Source: an uncultured Bacteroidia bacterium | GTDB lineage: Bacteria > Bacteroidota > Bacteroidia > J057 > CALAJH01 | Direction: 5' to 3' | NCBI GenBank assembly: GCA_937922655.1 | Contig: CALAJH010000016.1 | Coordinates: forward strand, 30,326-94,325 | Length of the DNA: 64,000 bases | Shown here: in pieces, positions 40,097-49,614 of the stretch | Layout: every line of letters begins with the position of its first letter | Position numbering within the stretch: the first letter of the stretch is position 1 | Notes under the pieces: generated by a model | What the model was told of the DNA's origin: nothing | Databases searched by the model: none | The model's input: the letters and a program-made list of their open reading frames with translations, nothing else | Made by a program: the position numbers and the translations under genes

Positions 40097-41224
40097 GTGA
40101 ATTCGTCGAATCTCATGAACGATAATTTTATTGTCATCGCGGTCGTATTGATATTGTTGATTTTAGGCTATTTGATGGGGCGAGAGTTCTTTTTTTATCT
40201 AAAAGAGAGAAAAAGCAAGTTACCCAAGGGAACCGAGGAAAAAAAGACGCCTTTGGAGAACGTTGCTTTCAAAAAAGAATCCAAAAATCAAGGCGACAAT
40301 GTACTTCCTGCCAAATCCCCGGACACTTCCAACGACCTTTTGGAATTGAAGACAAAGGCCGAGGAACGCATTCAAAAATTGGAACTGGAAAACAAAAAAC
40401 TCTACGACGAACTTTATGCGCTAAAAAACAATTTGGAGTGGCAAGAAAGGAAAATCGGACAACTAAACCAACAATTGGAACGGGAAAAAAACAAACCAAT
40501 TACCGTTGCCGATGACGAACAAAAAAAACAAAGAATAGAAATTCGCGAACTTAAACACAAGAACGATGAATTGCAGACGAAGTTGGCAAATACCGAAGAA
40601 ATACTGCATAAACTCCAAGAAAAAAACGACGATTTCAATATCATTTTCGCACTTTACGAACGACTTAGAAACCGAAGAAAAATAAACGAACTTCAATTTC
40701 AGGAGTTCATCAAAGCTAAAAACATATTTCGTTTGTTTCACGTTACGGAACGCGCAAACCTTGGTACCATCAAAAAATACGGCTTGCTTTCTTGGCATTT
40801 TATCGAAGAACAACGCTTGTTTACACCCGAATATGTTACCGATAGGACCTCAAAGGAATTGGACTATCGTTACAACCTTCAAGATTATGTAAGGTTGAGT
40901 TTTACGGAAAACATCCCCATGATGCACGTCAAACTCAGGGAAGGGGTCGCAAAGGATTTGGTTGTATTGTACATAGACAAGGTGGTGATGCTTTGGCAGG
41001 ATACCTTGTTTTGCGATAGAAACGCCACCGCAAACGATGCAAAATTTGGCGAAGCCTTCGATGACTTAACAAATATTCGCTTTAACATCGTATTGGGAAA
41101 AACCCCTTACTACGAGCTAAGCGAAGTCGATAAAGCGTATTATCAAGCCGAGGTAATGGTCAAAACACACATTCCTAGAAAATACATTCTTAATCTAGAA
41201 AGTCCAAAGGATTTCAAAAGATGA
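40097..41224 (+). CDS. Membrane-anchored coiled-coil protein with C-terminal DarT-like (DUF4433) ADP-ribosyltransferase domain
   Basis: N-terminal TM NFIVIAVVLILLILGYLMG; coiled coil; C-terminal IFRLFHVTERANLGTIKKYGLLSWH...LQDYVRLSFTENIPMMHV...DLVVLYIDK...LFCDRNATANDAKFGEAFDDLTNIRFNIV...YYQAEVMVKTHIPRKYI matches DarT motif order. GTG 40097 or ATG 40115. Confidence 0.75.
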   Translation: MNSSNLMNDNFIVIAVVLILLILGYLMGREFFFYLKERKSKLPKGTEEKKTPLENVAFKKESKNQGDNVLPAKSPDTSNDLLELKTKAEERIQKLELENKKLYDELYALKNNLEWQERKIGQLNQQLEREKNKPITVADDEQKKQRIEIRELKHKNDELQTKLANTEEILHKLQEKNDDFNIIFALYERLRNRRKINELQFQEFIKAKNIFRLFHVTERANLGTIKKYGLLSWHFIEEQRLFTPEYVTDRTSKELDYRYNLQDYVRLSFTENIPMMHVKLREGVAKDLVVLYIDKVVMLWQDTLFCDRNATANDAKFGEAFDDLTNIRFNIVLGKTPYYELSEVDKAYYQAEVMVKTHIPRKYILNLESPKDFKR

Positions 41225-43272
41225 CGCGTGTTTTTTGGGAAAAGTATGCCGGGTGGATTTTGGGATTGTCGGCGTTTTTGGCGTATGCCAACACCATTCC
41301 CAACGACTTTGCCGTCGACGACGGGATGGTTGTCACTCAAAACAAATACACCCAAAAAGGGTTTGCAGGTATTGGGGATTTGCTTATGCGCGAAAGCACC
41401 CACGGCTGGCGCGGCGACAACAACAAAGGATTTTTGGGTTATTATCGTCCGTTGTCCCTTGTAACTTTTGCCGTCGAATGGCAATTCTTTAAAGGCAATC
41501 CACACGTCGGGCATTTTGTGAACGTCCTGCTTTTCGGATTGACCGTCGTTTTGTTGTTCGATATTTTATATAAACACGTCTTTAAAAATCACGCGCTTTC
41601 CGCCGCCGTTGCACTGCTCTTTGCGGTGCATCCCATACATACGGAAGTGGTGGCGAATATTAAAAGCCGCGATGAAATTATGGCCCTGCTTTTTTCTTTG
41701 TCGTCGTTAAAATTGTTGTTTTCCGCTTTTGAAACGAACAAAAAAAGTCGAATATATTTTGCGGGCATGGTTTATTTTTTGGCGTTGATGTCCAAAGAAA
41801 ACTCGATAACGATGTTGGCCGTATTTCCGATGGGATTGTATCTGTTTGCCTCGACGAAAAAAAACAAAACCGAACTCCCGATAAATCTTAAAACAATATT
41901 TCAAAGTCTCATCCCTGTTTTTGTGGCGGCGGCGTTGTTTTTGGTTTTAAGGTTTGTCATAACCCAAGGGGGATTGACCAATCCTTCCGGCGACTTACTG
42001 CTCAATCGATTCGGAGATTCCAATTTTAATCAAAAGTACGCAACCATCGGCGTAATTTTACTAAAATATTTGCAACTTCTTTTCTTTCCCCATCCCTTGT
42101 CTTGGGATTATTCTTATGCACAGATACCTTTTTATACGTTTAAGGACGGACTTCCATGGCTGGGATACGGATTGTATTCGGCGATACTTCTTGCGGGTTT
42201 ATGGGCCTTGAAAAAGAAAAGTTCTTGGGCTTTTCCGGCGTTGTATTTTCTTGCTACGTTAAGTTTGGCGTCGGGAATATTCGTGGACATCGGCGGATTT
42301 GTGGGTGAAAGATTTTTGTATGCCCCGTCGTTGGCATGGTGTATGGCGGCGGGAATGGCCATGTTTTTATTGCCGAAACCCGCATTGTCTTGGACGGTTT
42401 GCGTCGTCGTTTGTCTGCCGTTTGTGGCCAAAACCGTTCATCGAAACTCGCAATGGAAGGACAGCGAAACGCTTTTTCGCGCGGACTTGAATTCGGCGCC
42501 GAACAGTGCGGTCGTCAATGCGTCGGCCGCCAGCGGATACATCAAACTCGCCCGCCAAACCCAAGACCCAAAACTCAAAAAACAATATTTCGACAAGGCC
42601 GTCGAACTCAACCTCAAAGCCCATGCCATTTACGACAATTACGCCAATCCCTTGATTGACATTGGTTTTGTTTACATCCTTCAAAACGACTACGAAAAAG
42701 CCAAAGAATATCTTTTGCGGGCCAAAAAAATTCATTATCTGCATCCCACGTTGAATCAACAGTTTGCGACTTTGGCCAACAAACATTTGGAGTTTGCCAA
42801 CCAAGCCTATGCCTCGGAAAAGTGGGAAGAGTACGTTAAACATTCGGACGAGGCGGCCAAATTCGCGGCGTATACGCGCGAGGGAAGATTGGACCCGCCC
42901 TATACTCCCACCGACGCCGAAATTTATATGAAAATGGCGGTTTGGTTCGTTTCGCAAGGTCGATACGACGAGGCTTTCGACCGCATCGACCGTTCTTTGG
43001 CCGTCCTTCCCGTCGCAAACAATTACTTTTACGCGGGGGAATTAAAGCTCAAACGGGCCGATTATTCGGGGGCGGAAAAGTATTTTAAATCCGGATTGGC
43101 GTTGAACGGAGGCGTTGCCGAAGCGTGGTATATGTACGGTTTCGCGCTTTTTCAGCAGCAAAAATGGAATGAATCCATTTTTGCTTGGAAACGCGCTTTG
43201 CAACTCAAACCCGGCATGACCGAAGCCCAAAAAGCTTTGGAAAACGCCGAAAAACAAGCCTTAAAGCCTTGA
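41221..43272 (+). CDS. TMTC/GT39-like multipass membrane protein with C-terminal TPRs
   Basis: NTIPNDFAVDDGMVVTQNKYTQKG...ALLFAVHPIHTEVVANIKSRDEIMALLF...LALMSKENSITMLAVFP; C-terminal TPRs. ATGA overlap with the upstream gene. Confidence 0.82.
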   Translation: MTRVFWEKYAGWILGLSAFLAYANTIPNDFAVDDGMVVTQNKYTQKGFAGIGDLLMRESTHGWRGDNNKGFLGYYRPLSLVTFAVEWQFFKGNPHVGHFVNVLLFGLTVVLLFDILYKHVFKNHALSAAVALLFAVHPIHTEVVANIKSRDEIMALLFSLSSLKLLFSAFETNKKSRIYFAGMVYFLALMSKENSITMLAVFPMGLYLFASTKKNKTELPINLKTIFQSLIPVFVAAALFLVLRFVITQGGLTNPSGDLLLNRFGDSNFNQKYATIGVILLKYLQLLFFPHPLSWDYSYAQIPFYTFKDGLPWLGYGLYSAILLAGLWALKKKSSWAFPALYFLATLSLASGIFVDIGGFVGERFLYAPSLAWCMAAGMAMFLLPKPALSWTVCVVVCLPFVAKTVHRNSQWKDSETLFRADLNSAPNSAVVNASAASGYIKLARQTQDPKLKKQYFDKAVELNLKAHAIYDNYANPLIDIGFVYILQNDYEKAKEYLLRAKKIHYLHPTLNQQFATLANKHLEFANQAYASEKWEEYVKHSDEAAKFAAYTREGRLDPPYTPTDAEIYMKMAVWFVSQGRYDEAFDRIDRSLAVLPVANNYFYAGELKLKRADYSGAEKYFKSGLALNGGVAEAWYMYGFALFQQQKWNESIFAWKRALQLKPGMTEAQKALENAEKQALKP

Positions 43273-44025
43273 AAAATATCGGCGGTAAAATTCGTATGCA
43301 ACGATCGCTCCCGCCGTGGCCACGTTTAAAGATTCCAAATTTCCCGCCATCGGAATCGAAATTTCCATGTCGGTCAATTTACGAACCGCCGGCGTGTATC
43401 CTTCCCTCTCCCCGCCCAAAACCCAAACAACGCGTGCGGGAATAGGCGAATGAAATAAATCGTTTTTTGCACGCGCGCTCAATCCCAGCACGGAAAAACC
43501 GGCGTTTTTCGCGGCCGCAACGCCGTTTTCCGCGCGGTCGCAATGCAGTATTCTTGCGTCGAAAACCGTTCCCGCCGACGACTTTACAACCAAAGGATTG
43601 AGGTCGGAAACACCGAATCGCGGTAAAATAAAACCCGAAACCCCCGCTCCGATGCCTGCGCGAATGCACATTCCCAAGTTGGCGGGGGTGGTTAGGCGGT
43701 CGAAAGCCATGTACATCGCCGGCGATTCCCAACCTTCCAAAGACACAAAATAACTTTCCGCCGAATCAAAAAGCGGGGGCAATACATCCAACGCAACGCC
43801 TTGGTCTTGTTTGCCGTTGCGCGAAATTTGAGAAACCTTTTGGGCGCTTGCACGCTCGATTTCGACGTTTGATTTTTTTGCCAGACGAATGATTTTCTCA
43901 ATGATTGCCCCCTGTACATTCTCTGCAATCCAAACTTTGACCACGGTAAGTTTCTTCGATTCCAGCGCTTCAACGGCGGGTTTTCTTCCGTAAATCGTAA
44001 GCAGTTTGTCGCGTTTGTGCGTCAT
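43261..44025 (-). CDS. TrmH/SpoU family RNA 2'-O-methyltransferase
   Basis: IYGRKPAVEALESKKLTVVKVWIAENVQG...FDRLTTPANLGMCIRAGIGAGVSGFILPR...WVLGGEREGYTPAVRKLTDMEISIPMAGNLESLNVATAGAIVAYE. Confidence 0.9.
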   Translation of the reverse strand: MTHKRDKLLTIYGRKPAVEALESKKLTVVKVWIAENVQGAIIEKIIRLAKKSNVEIERASAQKVSQISRNGKQDQGVALDVLPPLFDSAESYFVSLEGWESPAMYMAFDRLTTPANLGMCIRAGIGAGVSGFILPRFGVSDLNPLVVKSSAGTVFDARILHCDRAENGVAAAKNAGFSVLGLSARAKNDLFHSPIPARVVWVLGGEREGYTPAVRKLTDMEISIPMAGNLESLNVATAGAIVAYEFYRRYFSRL

Positions 44026-44897
44026 ATCGGCAACGAAAGCAAACAAATCAAACCCAAGGCCATCATGAATTTTAAAAGTTTGCTTTGACGCTTGTAATCC
44101 GCGGGTTTAATCGCAAAAATCAACTCTTTTAAGCATATTCCCCAAATCGGAACAACCAACACCGTCGTCAAAATTAAATAGGAAACGACCGTGACCCCGT
44201 CCCAATAATAGTAAAAAAACGCCGGAAAAGACAAGTGAACAAACAATATGAAGTAGTTGACGAATAAAAACGTTTTTGTTGAGCGCAAGCCGATTTTAAT
44301 GGGCAAGGTTTGCAAGCCATGGGTTAAATCTCCACGTACATCCTCGACATCCTTGACGATTTCACGTATAAAGTTGACCCAGAAGGCCAAAACCGCCGCC
44401 CATAAATGTACGGGTTTAAAGTGATAAAGCATGGCTCCCGTTATCACGGGAAGCGCCGTCAAGACCGCTATCGTCAAATTTCCCCAGACCGCGTAACGCT
44501 TCAAATAGGCGGCATAAACAAAGAGTGCGGCCATCGTTCCAAAATTTATCATCCAAAATTTAACCGGCAAAAACACCGTTAAAACCGTCGCAAAAATATT
44601 GACCGCCCAATAGCCCGTGAGGGTCTTTTTCGTGGAAATATGCCTGCCGACAATCGTTTTTTCGGGTTTGTTGATACGGTCGATTTTATGGTCGAAAACG
44701 TCGTTTATCCAATAGCCGCCGGCCATGATTGCGGCCATAGTTAACGCCTGTAAATAAAATCTTCGGTCTTCGATGAATTTGAACGTTCCCAATCCCGAAA
44801 CGTACGACGCGAACGCAAAAACCGCCAACGCAATGACAATATTCCTCGGACGAGAAATCACATAAAATCGAAACAGGTCTTTGCGTGAAAGAAACAT
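44022..44897 (-). CDS. UbiA-family prenyltransferase
   Basis: GGYWINDVFDHKIDRINKPEKTIVGRHISTKKTL...FIREIVKDVEDVRGDLTHGLQTLPIKIGLRSTK. Confidence 0.9.
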   Translation of the reverse strand: MFLSRKDLFRFYVISRPRNIVIALAVFAFASYVSGLGTFKFIEDRRFYLQALTMAAIMAGGYWINDVFDHKIDRINKPEKTIVGRHISTKKTLTGYWAVNIFATVLTVFLPVKFWMINFGTMAALFVYAAYLKRYAVWGNLTIAVLTALPVITGAMLYHFKPVHLWAAVLAFWVNFIREIVKDVEDVRGDLTHGLQTLPIKIGLRSTKTFLFVNYFILFVHLSFPAFFYYYWDGVTVVSYLILTTVLVVPIWGICLKELIFAIKPADYKRQSKLLKFMMALGLICLLSLPI

Positions 44898-44908
44898 AAC
44901 GGGTGCAA

Positions 44909-47464
44909 TTATTCGGAATCAATACAGTCGATTAATTCTCTAAATTTTGTTTCGTTGCCACTGAAAATCGAATCCTTTACCAACGATTTCCAAGCGTCGA
45001 ATCCGATAACTTGGTCAAGAATGGTAAGCGCTTTTCCCGCTTCGTATACTTGGACGAGTTTAAGTTTATCGATGAAGGGCATAAGCGTTTCTTTTTCTTC
45101 CAATGTCAGTTTTATAAGAATCGCCTCGGGTTTGACATATTTTCCGTTTACCCCTTTTACGGCCAAGGATTGGGGAAGGGTAAAGATAAATTTAGTACCA
45201 ACATTAAGTTCGGATTCGACGGTAATTTTTCCGCCGTGCGCTTCGGCGACGACCTTGCAAAAATACAAACCCATGCCCGTGGAGCGGGTTATCCCTAAAT
45301 TTTTTGCATTCGCTTGTCCGTAAAGCTCAAAAATGTGTTCGAGTTTGTCTTTGGGGATTCCTTCGCCGCTGTCTTGCACGGAAAGGGCCAACATATTTCC
45401 TTCAATTTTCTGAATTTCAATACGGATGTTTCCATTTACGGGCGTATATTTAACGGCGTTGGTAAGCAAATTGACGAGCACTCTTACAGTCAGTTCGTAA
45501 TCGGCATGGAGTAAAAATTCGCACGAGTCTTCTACAGAAAAAGAGATGTGTTTGGTTTCGAGCAGATAGGCGACTTGCGAATGTGCATCCTCTATGGCGT
45601 CCGTTATATCGAAGTCTTTTGTGATGATTTTCAGTCCCGTGGCTTCGTGTTTTTGCACGTCGAGCATGGTCAAAATCAAATTGAGCATCCGACGGCTGGA
45701 GGTTTGGATAATTTTCTTGGTTTGGGGGGAGTCGATGTATTCGGAAATGACGAGCATGGCGTTGAGCGGGTTTTTGAGGTCGTGTGCCGCCATGCCTATC
45801 ATGCTTTCTTTAAAGTGGTTCAGGGCTTGCAATGAATTCAAGGTTGTTTGAAGTTCGTCGCTTTTTTCTTTAAGCGAAACGGCCTGAACCTCGATTTGCA
45901 ACTTTTGCCGACTAATTTCGTCGTTTTGTTCTTGGAGTTTTTGATTGATTTGACGCTGCCGGTTTCTTGCGCGATAAAGCACAAACGCGGTCAATGCCGT
46001 CATAGCCAAAACGGCGGCGACGGCGACGGTAAACCATCGTTGTCTTTTGAGTCGTTCTTCGTTGAGCGAGTTTTCCAAACGGGCGGCCTCGGCGCGTTCG
46101 CGGTGTATGTCGACGTCGTATTTGGCATTTATTTCAATGAGGTTTCGTTGTTTGCTTTCGTCGTAAAGCGTGTCTTTGAGCGACGAATACATCTTATAAA
46201 AGTTTAGGGCCGTGGCGGCAAGTCCCAATTGCGCGTAAGCATCCGAAAGCGCTTCGTAGAAATCCTTTTCTTGGTCCCGTTCCTTTCTCTTCTTTGCGAT
46301 TTCCAACCCCTTTTTTAGCAAAACTATTGCCGAATCCGCTTTGCCGATTTGCACATAAAACTTTCCGATTACGTGTAAGGGATAGAGCCAAGCCCCCTCG
46401 TCTTCGACCTCTTTTAACAGTGCGAAAGCCGCGTCAAACTGTGCCTGTGCCGCCGATGGATTGTTGCCGGCGGCATGGCACTTGCCAATACTCGTCAACG
46501 AACGAACCAACAAGTGCTTGTAACCCAACCCCTTCCGTATTTCCAGACCCTTTTTGAAATAAAACAAGGCGCTGTCGATTTGATTAAGTTTGTAATATTC
46601 GTTTCCTATGTTGCTTAGATAAACGGATTTCCCTTCCAAAATAACAGGCGATTCGGAATTTTCTTTTTTGATATCCTCTAAAGCAAACTTGAAGTACATA
46701 ATTGCTTCCTTGGGCAATTCCATTTTTCCATAAAGCAGGCCGATGTCGTTGTGAAGCACGCGAACCATCCATTGGTATTCGCTCTTTTTGGCAAACTCCA
46801 ACGCCTTGGTGTAATACGTCAATGCCGAATGGTATTCCCCCAAATAATAAAATCCTTCTCCGATTCGCTTGAAATGTTCCACGGAAGTTTTTTCCATACC
46901 CTTAATCTTTTCGTGAGCCGCCATGCTGAGAAAATAGTAATTTATGGCTTGGGAAAATTTCCCCGCGTTGTAGAGTATGTTTGCGTAGACGCTATAAATA
47001 TCACCCAATAAAACATCGTCGTCTAGGGAATTTTTTTCATAAAATTTTAGCGTGGAGTCGGCCAACTGCATCGCTTTTTCTTTTTTCGTTGCGTCGACGT
47101 TGGAAACATTCGAGTAATACGCGGTCCACATCCACAACACATAACCTTGGTAATAAGGGTCGTTTAGCTTGTTTGAAATACTTTCCGCCTCGGCCAAATA
47201 CTTCAAACTTAATTCGGTTGAAAGAAAAGTTACGAGTTGGGTTGCACGCGAAAGAGCGATGATTTTCTTTTCGTCTTTGAGTCTTGGCAGAATCGTGTAA
47301 ATGCTGTCGTATTCCCTTTGTGCTTCTTCGCTCATTCCGGGCAACTTCGAGGATTGAGCGTACACGCCGATGCAAAACAAGAACGTTCCTAGAAATATTG
47401 CCCACTTTGCAAACCCATGTTTGTAAGTAAAAGACGCCGTTTTTTGTGCGATGGATAAAGGCAT
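44909..47464 (-). CDS. TPR-containing sensor histidine kinase
   Basis: TPR repeats, TM segment, H-box AAHDLKNPLNAMLVISEY, N-box NLLTNAVKYTPVNG, DSGEGIPKDKLEHIFELYGQ, STGMGLYFCK. Confidence 0.92.
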   Translation of the reverse strand: MPLSIAQKTASFTYKHGFAKWAIFLGTFLFCIGVYAQSSKLPGMSEEAQREYDSIYTILPRLKDEKKIIALSRATQLVTFLSTELSLKYLAEAESISNKLNDPYYQGYVLWMWTAYYSNVSNVDATKKEKAMQLADSTLKFYEKNSLDDDVLLGDIYSVYANILYNAGKFSQAINYYFLSMAAHEKIKGMEKTSVEHFKRIGEGFYYLGEYHSALTYYTKALEFAKKSEYQWMVRVLHNDIGLLYGKMELPKEAIMYFKFALEDIKKENSESPVILEGKSVYLSNIGNEYYKLNQIDSALFYFKKGLEIRKGLGYKHLLVRSLTSIGKCHAAGNNPSAAQAQFDAAFALLKEVEDEGAWLYPLHVIGKFYVQIGKADSAIVLLKKGLEIAKKRKERDQEKDFYEALSDAYAQLGLAATALNFYKMYSSLKDTLYDESKQRNLIEINAKYDVDIHRERAEAARLENSLNEERLKRQRWFTVAVAAVLAMTALTAFVLYRARNRQRQINQKLQEQNDEISRQKLQIEVQAVSLKEKSDELQTTLNSLQALNHFKESMIGMAAHDLKNPLNAMLVISEYIDSPQTKKIIQTSSRRMLNLILTMLDVQKHEATGLKIITKDFDITDAIEDAHSQVAYLLETKHISFSVEDSCEFLLHADYELTVRVLVNLLTNAVKYTPVNGNIRIEIQKIEGNMLALSVQDSGEGIPKDKLEHIFELYGQANAKNLGITRSTGMGLYFCKVVAEAHGGKITVESELNVGTKFIFTLPQSLAVKGVNGKYVKPEAILIKLTLEEKETLMPFIDKLKLVQVYEAGKALTILDQVIGFDAWKSLVKDSIFSGNETKFRELIDCIDSE

Positions 47465-47477
47465 GGCGGCGTTTTCG

Positions 47478-47978
47478 CTAAGGCGATGTAACAATCAAAT
47501 AGTCGTCGTTCATGCGCAATCGCCTAAGGCGTTCCACGACTTCGGTGTCCATTCCGCCGCCAAGCGATTTTTCCCGACAAACGACCCCTTTTTCGTCCGA
47601 CGAAGCGTATTCGTAGTCAATCGACGGGTGAAGGAGGACGTCTCGTGCCGCCCAGCGTTGTTCGTTGCCGCGAAAAGCGGCGACGGCCTTGCGCAACGAA
47701 CGCCCGGTTTTGACCTCAAAGAACGCCAACAATTCTTTTTTGCCGTCGGAATCCAAATCGGCTTCGACGAAAAAAGGAGAATTTTCGCTCCAAAGCACGT
47801 CGAAGTCGGGCGAACGACGGTGGGCCAAATCGGGGTAGCGTTCGGCGAACTTTGCGGCAAGCGATTCGTTGGCAAAGGCTATCGAGCCGTTTTCGGAACG
47901 GACAAGCTCCAAGAACGCCTCTTCTTGCGGCGTTTGAGCGAAAATCAGTGCGGACAAAAGCAGAATCCAAATCGTCAT
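47478..47978 (-). CDS. Secreted hypothetical protein
   Basis: Signal peptide MTIWILLLSALIFAQ; start overlaps the murQ stop. Confidence 0.6.
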   Translation of the reverse strand: MTIWILLLSALIFAQTPQEEAFLELVRSENGSIAFANESLAAKFAERYPDLAHRRSPDFDVLWSENSPFFVEADLDSDGKKELLAFFEVKTGRSLRKAVAAFRGNEQRWAARDVLLHPSIDYEYASSDEKGVVCREKSLGGGMDTEVVERLRRLRMNDDYLIVTSP

Positions 47979-48814
47979 GACGTTTCGGATAAATTAAAGG
48001 CGGCGAGGGCGGCACGCACCGAGCCGTGTTGAACGAGCAGGGCTTTGGCCTCGGCTTGGGACAGACCCGTGGCGCGGGCGACGTAGCGCGCGCCGCGGGC
48101 GATAAGTTTGTTGTTGGCCAAGAGCATATCGGCCATTTTGTTGCCCATGACCCGTCCCAAGCGTATCATCGTCGCGGTGGAAATCATATTGAGCGCCATT
48201 TTTTGGGCGGTGCCGGATTTTAATCGAGTACTGCCGGTAACGAATTCGGGGCCGACGACGATTTCGACGGGAAATTCGGCGGCGGCGGCGACGGGCGTGC
48301 CGGGGTTGCAAACGACGGCGCCGGTAAGCAGACCCGCGTTGCGGGCCGAGCGCAAGGCCCCCAACACGTAAGGCGTGTGGCCGCTCGCCGAAATGCCGAC
48401 CAAACAGTCTTGGGCGCCGGCGCCGTGGTTTTGGAGGTCTTTCCAACCTTGTAAGGGGTCGTCTTCGGCAAATTCGACGGCTTTGCGGATGGCGCCGTCG
48501 CCGCCGGCGATGAGTCCCACAACCATGCCCGGCGGTACGCCGAAGGTCGGCGGGCATTCGGAGGCGTCCACGACGCCCAAACGACCCGCCGTCCCCGCCC
48601 CGAGGTAAAACAGCCGCCCGCCGGCCCGCATTCGTTCGACGACGCCTTCTATCAGTCGTTCGAGTGCGGGCAAGGCCGCGGCTACCGCCGTCGCCACTTT
48701 TGCGTCCTCGGCGTTCATTTTTTGAAGTATTTCTTTTACCGAAAGGGTTTCGAGTCCGTCGTACAACGAATCGGCCTCGGTGATGCGGCGATCTTCGTCT
48801 TTTACATTTTGCAT
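47975..48814 (-). CDS. murQ: N-acetylmuramic acid 6-phosphate etherase
   Basis: RLFYLGAGTAGRLGVVDASECPPTFGVPPGMVVGLIAGGDGAIRKAVEFAEDD..GISASGHTPYV..KSGTAQKMALNMISTATMIRLG. Confidence 0.96.
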   Translation of the reverse strand: MQNVKDEDRRITEADSLYDGLETLSVKEILQKMNAEDAKVATAVAAALPALERLIEGVVERMRAGGRLFYLGAGTAGRLGVVDASECPPTFGVPPGMVVGLIAGGDGAIRKAVEFAEDDPLQGWKDLQNHGAGAQDCLVGISASGHTPYVLGALRSARNAGLLTGAVVCNPGTPVAAAAEFPVEIVVGPEFVTGSTRLKSGTAQKMALNMISTATMIRLGRVMGNKMADMLLANNKLIARGARYVARATGLSQAEAKALLVQHGSVRAALAAFNLSETS

Positions 48815-48969
48815 AAAACGGGATTAAGTTTGATGAATGCGGCTCCATGGGTTGTAAAGCATGGCGCGAGGGGCGAAAAAGGGCGGCCGTGGAAAAACCG
48901 TCTCCATTTGCACGCCCCATCGCCGCACCTTCCGTTCGACCTTCAAAAGCCGGTTTTTCTAGTTTAGCG

Positions 48970-48977
48970 CAAAGATA
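48970..48977 (-). promoter_or_regulatory. Putative -7 box TATCTTTG upstream of murQ
   Basis: caaagata on + strand; about 150 nt upstream of the ATG. Confidence 0.45.
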
Positions 48978-49156
48978 ATCATTTTTTGCGTCGGCGGCAA
49001 AAAAAATCGACCGCGGGCGGCATTCAACGGTCAAAACGGGGTTTGGCGTTTCTTTTTCCATCCAAAACGGGAGGCAAGGGACGGGCGTGCGTTAGGCGTT
49101 TGCTTATGCCGCGACGATTGTCGTACGGGGCAAGGGCGGATTGGAAAAGGCGGCGG

Positions 49157-49597
49157 CTACGCTTTGACCACGAGCGTGCGTGCGATTTTGTCGTGCAGCC
49201 CTTGGTTTTTGGCGTCAAAAAGAATCATCAAATAGCCGACAAAGAGCAGCAGCGCGCTCAGGTACTTGGCGAAAAAACGATTGGTGGCCACGAAAAACGA
49301 CACGCGCCGCCCGTAAAGGTCGACGACTTTAATGTCCATGAGGATTTTTCCGACCGTGCCTTGTTTTGCCGAACTTTCCATGCCCGCCGAATAGAACCAG
49401 TTGAATACGACGCTAACCAAAAACATTTGAAGCCACGCCGTTTCCGATTCTTCAATCAACAAAACGGTGGCGACAAAAACGACGACCTGAGTGAAGATGT
49501 AATCGATAACGCCCGCAAAGAATCTTTTGCCCAAGTCGGCGCCTTCGAGCGATTGTTCGAGCAGGTCGTCGAGACCGCGATACCTTTGAGGATGCAT
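49157..49597 (-). CDS. RDD-family membrane protein
   Basis: GKRFFAGVIDYIFTQVVVFV...KQGTVGKILMDIKVVDLYGRRVSFFVATNRFFAKYLS. Confidence 0.85.
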   Translation of the reverse strand: MHPQRYRGLDDLLEQSLEGADLGKRFFAGVIDYIFTQVVVFVATVLLIEESETAWLQMFLVSVVFNWFYSAGMESSAKQGTVGKILMDIKVVDLYGRRVSFFVATNRFFAKYLSALLLFVGYLMILFDAKNQGLHDKIARTLVVKA

Positions 49598-49614
49598 GAC
49601 GATATTGTTTGGAG

